64,000 nucleotides of DNA from Tissierella creatinini (GTDB taxonomy: Bacteria > Bacillota > Clostridia > Tissierellales > Tissierellaceae): positions 81,041-145,040 of the forward strand of contig SUSS01000004.1 of the NCBI GenBank assembly GCA_005046945.1, given 5' to 3'. The position numbers and the translations under genes were made by a program. Shown here one piece after another: positions 28,603 to 38,483 of the stretch; within the stretch, counting starts at the first letter, position 1, and each line of letters begins with the position of its first letter. The notes under the pieces were generated by a model. That model searched no databases. It was not told the origin of the DNA and saw only the letters and a list, made by a program, of their open reading frames with translations.

Positions 28603-29280
28603 TTAGATATTCTCTATTTGCCAATCTATTGGTTTCTTTCCTATGTTCTCTAAGAAGTTATTGGTCTTAGAAAATGGTTTTGAACCGAAGAAACCTCTAA
28701 ATGCAGATAAGGGACTTGGATGTACGGACTTTATTATATAATGATGCTTATTAGTAATAAGTTTTTCCTTACTTATGGCATTATTTCCCCAAAGAATAAA
28801 AACTATAGGGTCTTGTCTTTCATTTAATAGCTTGATAATATGGTCTGTGAAAATCTCCCATCCAATATTTTTATGAGAATTCGCCTCAGCCTGCCTTACA
28901 GTAAGGGAAGTATTTAATAAGAGTACTCCCTGTCTAGCCCACTTCTCCAAATATCCATTATTGGGTATATAGCAGCCTAAATCACTATTTAACTCTTTAT
29001 ACATATTCAATAGTGATGGGGGTATTCTTACACCCGGCTTTACAGAAAAGGCAAGTCCATGGGCTTGATTAGGTCCGTGATATGGGTCTTGCCCTAAAAT
29101 AACTGCTTTTACATCCTTATAATCCGTATAGTGTAGAGCATTGTATATATCATAGGCATTTGGATAGACTACATTATTCTTATATTCCTCTATTAAAAAC
29201 GCCCTCAAGTTCTTATAATAATCCTTTTCAAGTTCATCCTTTAATAATTCATTCCAACCATTTTTAAATATCTCAGCCAT
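28603..29280 (-). CDS. ung: Uracil-DNA glycosylase (family 1)
   Basis: Removes uracil from DNA. At 225 residues it has the water-activating motif [18 protein letters not shown] and the DNA-intercalation loop [21 protein letters not shown] completes the signature. Start has GAGGTTAGGGA upstream. It precedes the hydrolase gene by about 20 bases and may be co-transcribed. Confidence 0.96.
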   Translation of the reverse strand: MAEIFKNGWNELLKDELEKDYYKNLRAFLIEEYKNNVVYPNAYDIYNALHYTDYKDVKAVILGQDPYHGPNQAHGLAFSVKPGVRIPPSLLNMYKELNSDLGCYIPNNGYLEKWARQGVLLLNTSLTVRQAEANSHKNIGWEIFTDHIIKLLNERQDPIVFILWGNNAISKEKLITNKHHYIIKSVHPSPLSAFRGFFGSKPFSKTNNFLENIGKKPIDWQIENI

Positions 29281-29345
29281 TCCCTAACCTCATTCTTTAG
29301 TTTTCCACTCAATCATTAATTCTTAATTATTTACTATTAGTTTGT

Positions 29346-29390
29346 TGTTTTTCACTGTTCACTATTCACTGTTAGTTGTTCACTGCTTAC
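29346..29390. repeat. Simple repeat of TTCACTGTTCACT type
   Basis: A tract of the words TTCACTG, TTCACTA and TTAGTTG between ung and trkH. Twenty bases (29365-29384) recur exactly at 40594-40613. No gene function is visible. Confidence 0.7.
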
Positions 29391-30835
29391 ACATCTCTTC
29401 TCCAACTTCTTGGAGCTATTAAAGATATTACTGTAAATAACTCCAATCTACCAAGTAGCATTAATATTGTAAATAAGAACTTGGCAGGCTGAGAATAGTA
29501 CACGAAGTTTCTTGTAGGTCCTGCAAAATCAAGACCAGGTCCAATGTTACCTAATGTGGCAGCAACAGAAGCTATAGCACTTTCAATATTTACTCCTTCC
29601 AACATTATTAATAAAGAGGAAACAACAAATATGAATAAATACAAGGCCATAAAACTAACTATCCCCGATACGGTTTCATTTTGCATAATTCTGCCATTAA
29701 CCTTAATAGGCATCATAGCTCTTGGATGGAATGATTTCCCAACCTCTCTTTTAATCATCTTAAGCATGACTAGAATACGTATGACTTTCATACCACCTGC
29801 AGTTGAGCCTGCACTTGCACCGGTAAACATTAGGAGCAGTAAAATCCCCTTACTAAAGCTAGGCCATAAATCAAAATCTACAGTAGCATAACCAGTTGTA
29901 GTCATTATGGAACTTACCTGAAAGTATGCATCTCTTAAAGCCAAGCCCATACTGTCATAGTTGGTAAAAAAAAGGTTTAATGCTATAGCTAAAACAGCAA
30001 GAACTATAATTATTAAATATAATCTTAGTTCCTCATCCTTAAAAACATCCCTAATCTTCCCCCTGTAACCCATGTAATAAAGGGAAAAATTGACCCCTGA
30101 TAAAATCATAAATGTTCCAATAACTAAGTGTATATATGTAGAAGGATATGCTCCAACACTGCTATTATATGGGGCAAAACCTCCAGTACCAACTGTTCCA
30201 AATGTAAATACAAAGGAATCAAATAAATTCATTCCCCCCATAAGCAATAATATGACTTGAATAAGTGTAATTATAATATAGGTTACATAAAGAATCTTCG
30301 CCGTATCCTTAATCCTGGGTGCTATTTTACCGGCAACAGGCCCTGGACTTTCGGCCTTGAATATTTGAAATCCTTGAATTCCAAAGCTTGGTAGAAGTGC
30401 AAGGGTAAATACCAATATTCCCATACCACCTATCCAGTGAGTAAATGACCTCCAAAACAAAGTACCTCTTGGTAATATCTCCACATTTGCCAAAATAGTA
30501 GAACCCGTAGTAGTAAATCCAGAAACTATTTCAAATAGTGCATCAATATAAGTAGTAGTATTCCCAGCTAAATATAGCGGTAATGCTCCTAAAATAGATG
30601 CAAATATCCACCCCAGGGTTACTATAGCAAAGCCATCTCTTGCTATAATTCTGTGATGAACCTTCTTTCTTGATGCTAATACTACTCCAATTAAAGCTGT
30701 CAGTAGTATAGTAAAGAGGAAGGCTGAAGCATCATTACCCTTTGTAAATACAGAAATTATATACGAAGGCACCATCAGAAACGATTCAATTAGTAGAATT
30801 ATTCCTAATACCTTTAGTACGATTCCATAATTCAC
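29387..30835 (-). CDS. trkH: Trk potassium uptake transmembrane subunit
   Basis: A 482-residue polytopic K+ transporter with the four-fold MPM repeats. P-loop segments are visible at SGFTTTGSTIL, TFGTVGTGGFAPY, SSIMTTTGYATVDF and AATLGNIGPGLDFAGP. The C-terminal repeat has ASAGSTAGGMKVIR before it. The start is a GTG with GAGGGGGG eight bases upstream. It overlaps the end of trkA by 50 bases, giving a trkA-trkH operon. Confidence 0.95.
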   Translation of the reverse strand: MNYGIVLKVLGIILLIESFLMVPSYIISVFTKGNDASAFLFTILLTALIGVVLASRKKVHHRIIARDGFAIVTLGWIFASILGALPLYLAGNTTTYIDALFEIVSGFTTTGSTILANVEILPRGTLFWRSFTHWIGGMGILVFTLALLPSFGIQGFQIFKAESPGPVAGKIAPRIKDTAKILYVTYIIITLIQVILLLMGGMNLFDSFVFTFGTVGTGGFAPYNSSVGAYPSTYIHLVIGTFMILSGVNFSLYYMGYRGKIRDVFKDEELRLYLIIIVLAVLAIALNLFFTNYDSMGLALRDAYFQVSSIMTTTGYATVDFDLWPSFSKGILLLLMFTGASAGSTAGGMKVIRILVMLKMIKREVGKSFHPRAMMPIKVNGRIMQNETVSGIVSFMALYLFIFVVSSLLIMLEGVNIESAIASVAATLGNIGPGLDFAGPTRNFVYYSQPAKFLFTILMLLGRLELFTVISLIAPRSWRRDV

Positions 30836-32192
30836 TAAGCATCCCCCCTCGTTGTTTATTAAAAAACATCTTCAATTTATCCAAATCTTCGTTAAGGCAA
30901 AAAACTACTATTCTATCATTAGGCTTAATAATAGTTTTCCCCTTAGGAATAATAACCTCTCCATATCTAACTAGGGCTCCAATTATTATACCCTTAGGAA
31001 GATTTAAATCAGCAATAGGCTTATTGACGATTGGCAGATCCTTATCTATTATTATCTCAGTAACCTCTGCACCTCCTCCAAGAAGCAGTGATACGGATAT
31101 AACCTTCCCACCTCTGATATATTTTAGGATATTACTTGCGGTTATATATACAGGATTAACAGCCACATCTATTCCCAATTTGTCAATTATTCTAATATAA
31201 TTAGATCTACTGATCTTTGCTATTGTTTTAGATACACCTGATTGCTTTGCCATAACTGCCATGAGAAGGTTTTCCTCATCAAATCCTGTTACTCCAACAA
31301 AAGCATCCATAGATGAAAGAGATTCTTCATCCAATAGATGCATATCAGTACCATCCCCATGAATAATAAGGACATTATTCAATAACTCTGATAGCTCCAA
31401 ACATCTTTCTTTATCCTGCTCAACTAATGTAACTTGAATTTTAGATTTAGACAGTTTATCAGCTAAATAATAACCTATGTTTCCTCCTCCAAGAATCATT
31501 ACCCTATCTACGGTTTTCTTGTTATAATCATCTATAAAATGAGCACTTACCTTTTCAACCTCATCACTCTTACCTATTATATGTATTACATCTCCTTCTA
31601 GGAGCTCTGTATTACCATCAGGAATCATCATTTCTCCATTTCTTGATATGGCTGTTATCAATAGTTTTTCAAATCCCACTAAATCTTTCAACTTCTTACC
31701 AACAAAGACCTCATTATAATGAATGTTAAAATCTAACATCTGAACTTTTCCACTGGCAAAATCACCAGTATTAAGGCCATAACTCTTTAAAAGATATTTG
31801 TAAATGTAGGCAGCTGTTGCTAAATCAGGATTTATGGTATGATCGATACCTAATTCCGTCTTAATAAAATCCAATTGCTTCATATATTCTGGATTTCTAA
31901 TACGTGCAATGGTCTGTTCACAGCCAAGCTTCTTTGCTAATGCACAGATTACCGTGTTAGTTTCATCACTATCAGTAGACGCTACTAAAAGATTAAAGCT
32001 TTGGATATCCAACTCTTTCAACATCTTAATATCTGTACCATTTGCTACAACAGTTAATACATCCATATGCTCATTTATTTTATCTATTACCTTAGAACTT
32101 ATATCTATTACAGTCACATCTATATTCTCATGTACAAAGGATTCAGCTAGTTTCTGGCCAAGCTTACCTGCCCCTACTATGATTACCTTCAA
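30786..32192 (-). CDS. trkA: Trk potassium uptake regulatory subunit
   Basis: Cytoplasmic gating partner of TrkH. Two tandem RCK units each combine a nucleotide-binding Rossmann fold (KVIIVGAGKLGQKLA near the start; RVMILGGGNIGYYLA near residue 228) and a TrkA_C domain. The start is taken as TTG 32192, seven bases behind AGGGGTGA; the frame extends 18 codons upstream without a ribosome site. Confidence 0.94.
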   Translation of the reverse strand: MKVIIVGAGKLGQKLAESFVHENIDVTVIDISSKVIDKINEHMDVLTVVANGTDIKMLKELDIQSFNLLVASTDSDETNTVICALAKKLGCEQTIARIRNPEYMKQLDFIKTELGIDHTINPDLATAAYIYKYLLKSYGLNTGDFASGKVQMLDFNIHYNEVFVGKKLKDLVGFEKLLITAISRNGEMMIPDGNTELLEGDVIHIIGKSDEVEKVSAHFIDDYNKKTVDRVMILGGGNIGYYLADKLSKSKIQVTLVEQDKERCLELSELLNNVLIIHGDGTDMHLLDEESLSSMDAFVGVTGFDEENLLMAVMAKQSGVSKTIAKISRSNYIRIIDKLGIDVAVNPVYITASNILKYIRGGKVISVSLLLGGGAEVTEIIIDKDLPIVNKPIADLNLPKGIIIGALVRYGEVIIPKGKTIIKPNDRIVVFCLNEDLDKLKMFFNKQRGGMLSELWNRTKGIRNNSTN

Positions 32193-32240
32193 TATTCTCA
32201 CCCCTATGCTAAATATAACAAATTCTACTAAATAATTAAA

Positions 32241-32263
32241 CCCCAATAAAAAATATATTGGGG
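32241..32263 (-). terminator. Probable terminator behind the ATP-grasp gene
   Basis: CCCCAATA / TATTGGGG hairpin between the ATP-grasp ligase gene and trkA. The T-tract is weak. Confidence 0.5.
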
Positions 32264-32320
32264 TCTAGATTAAAGTCTACTTAGCCTACTCTATTTTGAT
32301 GTTTGTATTTACCTATCCTT

Positions 32321-33643
32321 TTACCTCTTCACCAATATATTCGGCAAGGTATAATAATCCGTAACTCCTGATATTATATTGTTCTTTCCAATTCTGGTAT
32401 ATAGACCTGCAAACTCTTCCTTGTATATAAACATGCCTATTATGCTCTTAAAGCTATCCTCTTCTGCTTTTCCATCCTTAAAGACTATATGGTCTCTTCT
32501 TATTGGCTCATAGAATTCTTGGAATATATAGTGGGTATTCCATACCTCTTCTAATCTTTTCTTCCATTCCCCTTGACTTAAGTCTCTACCGACAAATACT
32601 CCCTGGGAGGCATTCATATCCTTTGGTTTCATTATATATTTATCCTTGTTCTTTAAAACCATTTCAAAGGTAGACATATCCCCTTCAAATAAGCCTGTTA
32701 GGGGTATATGTTTCTTTACAAAATCTCTCTCTTCTTCAGTGAAAAGTTCTAGGGTATCCTCGTCATGAAGGATTTTAAAGATTATCTTATTGTGGACTAC
32801 TTGGGATTTAATGGACCCTATGCAGCAGAAGGCTTTATTCTTATAAGCTTCTATAAAACCTGGTATCTGCTCTGCCTTTTCTATTAGCTCGAAGGTTACT
32901 AGCCTTCTATAGACCATATCTATCCTATAATCATCCTTATAAAGTCCACCATCTTTATATATTAAATCCCTTGGGTCTGCAATTATACAATTATATCCAT
33001 GCCTTCTATAGGATTTCATAAACTCTTCAAATTCAGCAGTTGTTCCGCTTTCAACAAAGTCAACTATGGCTACGTTATGTTTGTTCTCATCTGGGTCATA
33101 TTTATTAAGTATTTCTATACTTTTCTCTATCCAAGAGTCTATAAGTTCAAAATAATCAAGCTCATATATTTCTCCAAAATCCCTTAAGGCCTCTGACTCC
33201 AAAAATATCCTTCCTAGGGTGTTGTCCTCGTTCATTGCCGAAGAACCATCTGTATTGATTTCACAGAACATAAAGTCATCCAAATCCTTATAGAATATAT
33301 CAAATCTTCCTATAGGTACATTTATATCATAATCGTTGTCCACCTCTATAAGCTCTTCAATCAGCTTGGGGAATCCAAATTTTTTTCTAAATTCTTTATT
33401 CCCAACATAATGGTTTGTTACCTTGTTGCTTATAGAAATAATCATGTTGCTAATATAATCGAAGTTTTCTATATCTTTTTCTGTAAAAAACATTGGATGA
33501 TAAAGAAAGGGAACTGGTTTTCCTTTATATTTAGCATTTGAATTTGCTACCTTTTCTAAGGTTATTTCATAATCTCTAGCATATTTTTCAGGATTACTCA
33601 ATATCAAATCTATATATTCCTTATTTATTTCCAATGCATCCAT
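32321..33643 (-). CDS. Putative ATP-grasp ligase, glutathionylspermidine-synthase-like
   Basis: A 440-residue soluble protein. FCEINTDGSSAMNED resembles the Mg-binding segment of glutathionylspermidine synthase-type ligases, and YIMKPKDMNASQGVFVGRD has the ATP-grasp Lys/Gly-rich look. This points to a circularly permuted ATP-grasp peptide ligase. It starts four bases after the glutamate-cysteine ligase gene, so it may add the next residue to gamma-glutamylcysteine in place of GshB. That is inference; the product is unknown. Confidence 0.65.
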   Translation of the reverse strand: MDALEINKEYIDLILSNPEKYARDYEITLEKVANSNAKYKGKPVPFLYHPMFFTEKDIENFDYISNMIISISNKVTNHYVGNKEFRKKFGFPKLIEELIEVDNDYDINVPIGRFDIFYKDLDDFMFCEINTDGSSAMNEDNTLGRIFLESEALRDFGEIYELDYFELIDSWIEKSIEILNKYDPDENKHNVAIVDFVESGTTAEFEEFMKSYRRHGYNCIIADPRDLIYKDGGLYKDDYRIDMVYRRLVTFELIEKAEQIPGFIEAYKNKAFCCIGSIKSQVVHNKIIFKILHDEDTLELFTEEERDFVKKHIPLTGLFEGDMSTFEMVLKNKDKYIMKPKDMNASQGVFVGRDLSQGEWKKRLEEVWNTHYIFQEFYEPIRRDHIVFKDGKAEEDSFKSIIGMFIYKEEFAGLYTRIGKNNIISGVTDYYTLPNILVKR

Positions 33644-33647
33644 TTAA

Positions 33648-34946
33648 TCAACTCCTCTTAAGGCCATTTAGCAGGCACCACTCTAGAGCCTTCTTCTTAC
33701 CATCTTTTTCTCTTTCCTTTGTTATCATATATGGATTCTTCCCATTCTTTAACATAGCCTCCAAGGGAAGTATGTACTCTTTCTCTTCTTCATCTAGTCC
33801 TGACTTTGCTATATCCACTATATATCGTCCGATTTCCAATATAGTCTTACCATTGTAAATAGTATCAAGACCTAAATCATCCATTTCTTCCTTTGCCTTT
33901 AGTACATCCTCAGCACTTATATCTTTTATTAGTTCATATATTTTATTTAAGTTGTCCTCATTATATAGGATTCCCTTCCATAATGCCGGTGCTGCCATGC
34001 TTAGTGGATAAGGGACCTCGTCCATCATACGTATTTCAAGATACTTTTTAGTCCTTACATCGGGGAAAAACATAGTTAAGAAATGCTCCAGCTCCTTAAG
34101 CTTGTAATCATCAGGATCAAGCAAGTCCTTTACCTTTTTATCTCCAGTAGAGTATGCAAGTCCATCCTTTACCTCTAGAATTGGAGGATTGTTTAGTATG
34201 AATTCTGCATACTTTTCATAGCCATAGTCATCATCCAATGCTCCTGGTACTATGCCTGACCTTTGCTTGTCGGTATTCTCCCATATATGGGCCCTTATGG
34301 CATGTCGGTCTCTTATTTGGCCTTCATAATATCTTGCATTTTCAAATATGGTATATATAACTGGTGAAAGGGCATTTATTATTCTAAATTTCTTCCTATA
34401 GTCCTCTTCACTGGTATAGTCCACAGAAACTTGAAGGGCACAGGTTCCCTTCATCATATTGTGGGCATGGGTACCTGTTTTCTTGAAGTAGTTGAACATA
34501 AAGTCATATCGCTTCTTAGGCAATATCTTTATATCCTCGATTTTAGTCACGGGATGATAACCTGTAGCCATGAGACCTTGTCCTTTTGCCTCAAGGATTG
34601 GTATTATCTCATCTAAGAATTCTAAGTATAATTCCTCAATATCTGCTATTCTAGCCTTGGCACCTAAGCTTAACTCTAGCTGGCTTCCCGGTTCAAGAGT
34701 GATAGACTTATCTCCCTTATCTAGTCCTAGGATATATTCCCCTTCATAAGTACCTTCCCAACCATTCTTTTCAAGGTCTTTGAGGGTTTCTGCAACTCCA
34801 CCTTCCCCATAATAGGATATGGTCTTTAAAGTTTCTAAATCTATAACAAAGTGTTCAAGTTCAACACCTAACTTTAATTCATTTTCTTTCTTTTCTCCGC
34901 TACCTATATATTTAGTTATTTCTTCTACCTGTCTTTTATAATTCAT
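33648..34946 (-). CDS. Glutamate-cysteine ligase (plant/GCS2 type)
   Basis: A 432-residue ligase joining glutamate and cysteine through the gamma-carboxyl. The GCS2-type segments are LGVELEHFVID, GDKSITLEPGSQLELS, GTHAHNMMKGTCALQVSVDY and RTKKYLEIRMMDEVP. Clostridia usually lack glutathione, so its presence is notable. It precedes the ATP-grasp ligase gene and follows an FAD protein gene; the four genes to 37800 are closely packed. Confidence 0.88.
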   Translation of the reverse strand: MNYKRQVEEITKYIGSGEKKENELKLGVELEHFVIDLETLKTISYYGEGGVAETLKDLEKNGWEGTYEGEYILGLDKGDKSITLEPGSQLELSLGAKARIADIEELYLEFLDEIIPILEAKGQGLMATGYHPVTKIEDIKILPKKRYDFMFNYFKKTGTHAHNMMKGTCALQVSVDYTSEEDYRKKFRIINALSPVIYTIFENARYYEGQIRDRHAIRAHIWENTDKQRSGIVPGALDDDYGYEKYAEFILNNPPILEVKDGLAYSTGDKKVKDLLDPDDYKLKELEHFLTMFFPDVRTKKYLEIRMMDEVPYPLSMAAPALWKGILYNEDNLNKIYELIKDISAEDVLKAKEEMDDLGLDTIYNGKTILEIGRYIVDIAKSGLDEEEKEYILPLEAMLKNGKNPYMITKEREKDGKKKALEWCLLNGLKRS

Positions 34947-35024
34947 AGTAGCCTCTCTCCCTATATGTATTTAAAACATCTTTATACATATACCCAATAA
35001 TCTTGTTTTTCACTTTTATAAAGC

Positions 35025-36611
35025 TTAAGATTCCTTAACCACTTGATTTGCAACCTCTTCAGCTACCTTAATTCCATCTACAGCTGCAGAAATTATCCCC
35101 CCTGCATAGCCTGCACCTTCACCAAGAGGATATATTCCCTTAATATTGGATTGAAGGCTTTCGTCTCTTACAATTCTAATTGGAGATGAGCTCCTAGTTT
35201 CTACCCCTGTCATTATAGCGTCTTCTGAAGCATAACCCCTTATCTTTCTATCGAAATCCACTAATGCTAGTTTTAAGGTCTCTGTTACATAGTCCGGTAA
35301 ACACTCCCTTAAATCAGCCATGGTCACACCTGGCATATAGGTTGGATGTATATCTCCAGAATTATTGGATGGCATGTTTTTAAGAAAATCTCCTACCCTT
35401 TGAGCTGGTGCTTTATAATTGCCGCCTCCAATTTTAAAGGCTAGGGATTCCCACTTTCTTTGAAAGTCAACTCCTGCAAGTGGATGGTCACTTCCATAAT
35501 CTTCAGGATTTACTCCAACAAGTAGGGCAGAGTTGGCATTCTCCTTATCCCTGGCATGATAGCTCATACCATTAGTAACCACCATATTTTCCTCAGAGCT
35601 TGCTGCAACTACCATGCCTCCCGGACACATACAGAAGGTATAGGCACTCCTTCCATTAGGAAAATGTCCTGAAAGCTTATAGTCTGCTGCTCCTAATTTA
35701 TTTGCAAAAGAACCATACTGGTTTTCGTTAATAAGACTTTGAGGATGCTCAATTCTTACCCCTATACTAAAACCTTTTTGATTTATCTCCAACCCCTTAC
35801 CATAAAGCATATTGAATGTATCTCTGGCGCTATGACCTAGGGCAAGCATGACCTTTTCACATTTTATTACTTCTTCATCATTAATCTTGATGCCTATTAG
35901 CTTGTTATCCTCTATCAATAAATCCGTCATCTTGCTACTAAATCTAACCTCACCACCAAGAGAGATAATAGTACTCCGTATGTTCTTAACAACATTTCTC
36001 AATATATCAGTTCCAATATGAGGCTTGTTTAAATATAGGATCTCTTCAGGTGCTCCAGCCCCTACAAATTCTTCTAGGACCTTTCTACATCTTGGGTCCT
36101 TGATTAAAGTAGTTAGCTTGCCATCGGAAAAAGTTCCAGCTCCACCCTCCCCAAATTGAACGTTAGATTCAGTATTTAATTTCCCAGTCTCCCAAAACAA
36201 ATCTATATCCTTAGCCCTCTCATCAACATCTTTACCTCTTTCCAGGATTATAGGCTTAAATCCCATCTGAGCTAAAGCTAGACCTGCAAAAATACCCCCT
36301 GGACCAAAGCCCACTATCACCGGTCTTGTAAATTCCTTTGGAGCCTTAATATTATAATCATATTTAAGTATTGGAGTCTTTATTATTCCCTTCTTAGCAT
36401 ATCTTTTAAGTAGAACATCCTCCTTATCTACCTCTATATCTACAGAATAGACAAAATGTATATCATTCTTCTTTCTTGCATCAATGGATTTCTTAAATAT
36501 TCTATAGCTTTTTATAGATTCTTCACCTATATTAAGCTTGGTTGATATATCCTTTATTAATCTAGATTCATCTTCATCTAGAGAAAGTTTAATCTCTGGT
36601 ATTCTTATCAT
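35025..36611 (-). CDS. FAD-dependent oxidoreductase of the COG2509 type
   Basis: A 528-residue flavoprotein. The first 80 residues form an N-terminal domain, then the dinucleotide fold PVIVGFGPGGIFAGLALAQ (from about residue 96) and ILERGKDVDERAKDI. The C-terminus has YPLGEGAGYAGGIISAAVDG. It belongs to the uncharacterised FAD-dependent dehydrogenases found widely in Firmicutes; the substrate is unknown. It begins four bases after the CDF transporter gene. Confidence 0.85.
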   Translation of the reverse strand: MIRIPEIKLSLDEDESRLIKDISTKLNIGEESIKSYRIFKKSIDARKKNDIHFVYSVDIEVDKEDVLLKRYAKKGIIKTPILKYDYNIKAPKEFTRPVIVGFGPGGIFAGLALAQMGFKPIILERGKDVDERAKDIDLFWETGKLNTESNVQFGEGGAGTFSDGKLTTLIKDPRCRKVLEEFVGAGAPEEILYLNKPHIGTDILRNVVKNIRSTIISLGGEVRFSSKMTDLLIEDNKLIGIKINDEEVIKCEKVMLALGHSARDTFNMLYGKGLEINQKGFSIGVRIEHPQSLINENQYGSFANKLGAADYKLSGHFPNGRSAYTFCMCPGGMVVAASSEENMVVTNGMSYHARDKENANSALLVGVNPEDYGSDHPLAGVDFQRKWESLAFKIGGGNYKAPAQRVGDFLKNMPSNNSGDIHPTYMPGVTMADLRECLPDYVTETLKLALVDFDRKIRGYASEDAIMTGVETRSSSPIRIVRDESLQSNIKGIYPLGEGAGYAGGIISAAVDGIKVAEEVANQVVKES

Positions 36612-36615
36612 TATC

Positions 36616-37800
36616 TCACCTATTTTTATATTCTATATCTACGATTATGTTACACTTCATTCCAATACATTTTTCTTCTATTATCCCTTCCATGCTCTCC
36701 TTTATGCTGTCATCTGTGTCCTCTTTATTTAGGAGATTTCCGTCTACTACAACATGGAATTCAATTATTTCTTTCTTATCATCTTCTAGTATTTGAAAAT
36801 CATGCATGGACTTGACTATTGGCTCCTTCTTAATTATCTTCTTTATCTCTTGCCTTAATTTAAATCTTTCCTTGGATTCGGGGCCAAGGGGATCCATGTG
36901 GACTACAAGGGTTAAATCATATTTTTCTCCAACTTCCCTTTCCATTTGGTCAATTACATCATGAATTTCAATTACATCAACCTCAGCAGGGAATTCAACA
37001 TCTATAGTGGCCATGGTTTTACCTGCTCCATAAGTATGAATAAGGAGGTCATGGGAACCGGTTATATAATCATAGGAGCCCACATCTTCATAGATATTTT
37101 TAATAAGGTCTTCGTCAGGAGCTTCACCTATTAAAGGGCTAATGGTATCCTTCACTAAATTATATCCGTTATACATTATCAATAAAGATACTATTATCCC
37201 AACTATCCCATCTATGGGTAAAGTGGTGAATTGCCCCAGAACTATGGATAATACAACTACAGATGTAGTCATTACATCCCCAAGTGCATCCTGGGCTGTG
37301 GCTTTAAGTCCTGCAGAATTTATCTTATCGCCTAAATTTTTATTAAAAGCACTTAACCAGACCTTTGATCCTATGGATATGATTAGAATAATAAAGGAGA
37401 AGAGTTCAAATTTTACAGGTACAGGATTTACTATTCTATCATAGGAAGTCTGAATAAATTGAAAACCTACAAGAATTACCATGAAGGCTACCATGAGGGC
37501 TGCTATATATTCTAATCTCCCATGTCCATAGGGATGTTCCTTATCAGCCGGTTTTGCCGATAGATTAAAGCCCACTATGGTGATTATTGAAGAAGCTGTA
37601 TCAGACAAGTTATTAATAGCATCTGCTATAACGCTGACAGATGATATTAAAAGCCCTATGGATAGCTTTATTATGGATAGTAAAATATTTATTATAAGAC
37701 CAACTATAGAGGCAAGATAACCTACCTTAATTCTAGTGTCCTTATTAGTATAATCATTGTTCCCTTTTAGGGTCATCTTAAGTAAATAATCAGTAAGCAT
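36616..37800 (-). CDS. Cation diffusion facilitator transporter
   Basis: Divalent-metal/H+ antiporter of the CDF family, 394 residues with six membrane helices. The metal site is visible as SVIADAINNLSD (TM2) and HPYGHGRLEY. The cytoplasmic C-terminal domain carries DLLIHTYGAGKTMATIDVEF. A second, shorter C-terminal module (about 315-394) looks like an extra regulatory repeat. ATG 37800 and TTG 37806 are both possible starts behind AAAGGAG. The ion cannot be named. Confidence 0.88.
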   Translation of the reverse strand: MLTDYLLKMTLKGNNDYTNKDTRIKVGYLASIVGLIINILLSIIKLSIGLLISSVSVIADAINNLSDTASSIITIVGFNLSAKPADKEHPYGHGRLEYIAALMVAFMVILVGFQFIQTSYDRIVNPVPVKFELFSFIILIISIGSKVWLSAFNKNLGDKINSAGLKATAQDALGDVMTTSVVVLSIVLGQFTTLPIDGIVGIIVSLLIMYNGYNLVKDTISPLIGEAPDEDLIKNIYEDVGSYDYITGSHDLLIHTYGAGKTMATIDVEFPAEVDVIEIHDVIDQMEREVGEKYDLTLVVHMDPLGPESKERFKLRQEIKKIIKKEPIVKSMHDFQILEDDKKEIIEFHVVVDGNLLNKEDTDDSIKESMEGIIEEKCIGMKCNIIVDIEYKNR

Positions 37801-37933
37801 TATCAATTGACTCCTTTTTTTAACTACTATGTAATGTAGTATTTATCATTATTACCCTTTTTAGGTGAAAATTTAACAAAGGCAATAATATTCTATTATA
37901 TATCATATTGCAAAGAAATGTCCCTACAAAAAT

Positions 37934-37963
37934 AAGACCCCAGTTTGTACAAACCAGAGTCTT
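37934..37963 (-). terminator. Terminator behind osmC-like gene
   Basis: AAGACTCTGGTTTG pairs with CAAACTGGGGTCTT through G-U pairs, followed by ATTTTT on the minus strand. Confidence 0.75.
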
Positions 37964-37968
37964 AATTC

Positions 37969-38361
37969 TTATTTTGTTGTTATCTCGAATTTAGGAGGTG
38001 TTTGAAGATGTTTTTTTACTGTACATAAGTCCATTGAGTTTACAATTGCACTTTTATATTTTTCTGGGAAGCCTTCTGGTAGTTTAAGGTCTAAATTAAC
38101 CTTGCTAATTAACCCTGTACTCATATTTCTCTCTAAATCCATGGAAATACTCATACCTTCTGTAGAAATCCCTTTACTATTACAAAATCCAAGTGCATAA
38201 ATACCAGCACATGTAGCAATGGACCCTAAGAATAACTCAAATGGCGAAGGTGCGCTACCTTCTCCACCAGCTACCACCGGCTGATCCGTCTTAATCACTT
38301 GATCTCTAAGTCTTGCATCAACTCTAAGGCCACCAGGAAACTCAACGTTTAAATAGGACAT
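37969..38361 (-). CDS. OsmC/Ohr family protein
   Basis: A 130-residue OsmC-fold protein (SAPSPFELFLGSIATCAGIYALGFC, then LCTVKKHLQTPP). Both Cys expected for a peroxide-reducing OsmC are present (ATCAG and LCTV). It probably reduces organic hydroperoxides or is of the YhfA type. ATG 38361 has GGAG eight bases upstream. Confidence 0.85.
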   Translation of the reverse strand: MSYLNVEFPGGLRVDARLRDQVIKTDQPVVAGGEGSAPSPFELFLGSIATCAGIYALGFCNSKGISTEGMSISMDLERNMSTGLISKVNLDLKLPEGFPEKYKSAIVNSMDLCTVKKHLQTPPKFEITTK

Positions 38362-38438
38362 ATTTATCACTCCAATTAGTATAATAATTTATATGATTAT
38401 TATACCACAATACCCCCCTGGTGTATATGGTAATCTTT

Positions 38439-38476
38439 AAAAAACCTCACCATATTTATTAAGGTGAGGCTTTTTT
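38439..38476 (-). terminator. Terminator of hcp
   Basis: CCTCACC / GGTGAGG stem flanked by six A and six T residues, eight bases after the hcp stop. Confidence 0.9.
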
Positions 38477-38483
38477 AAAGATA

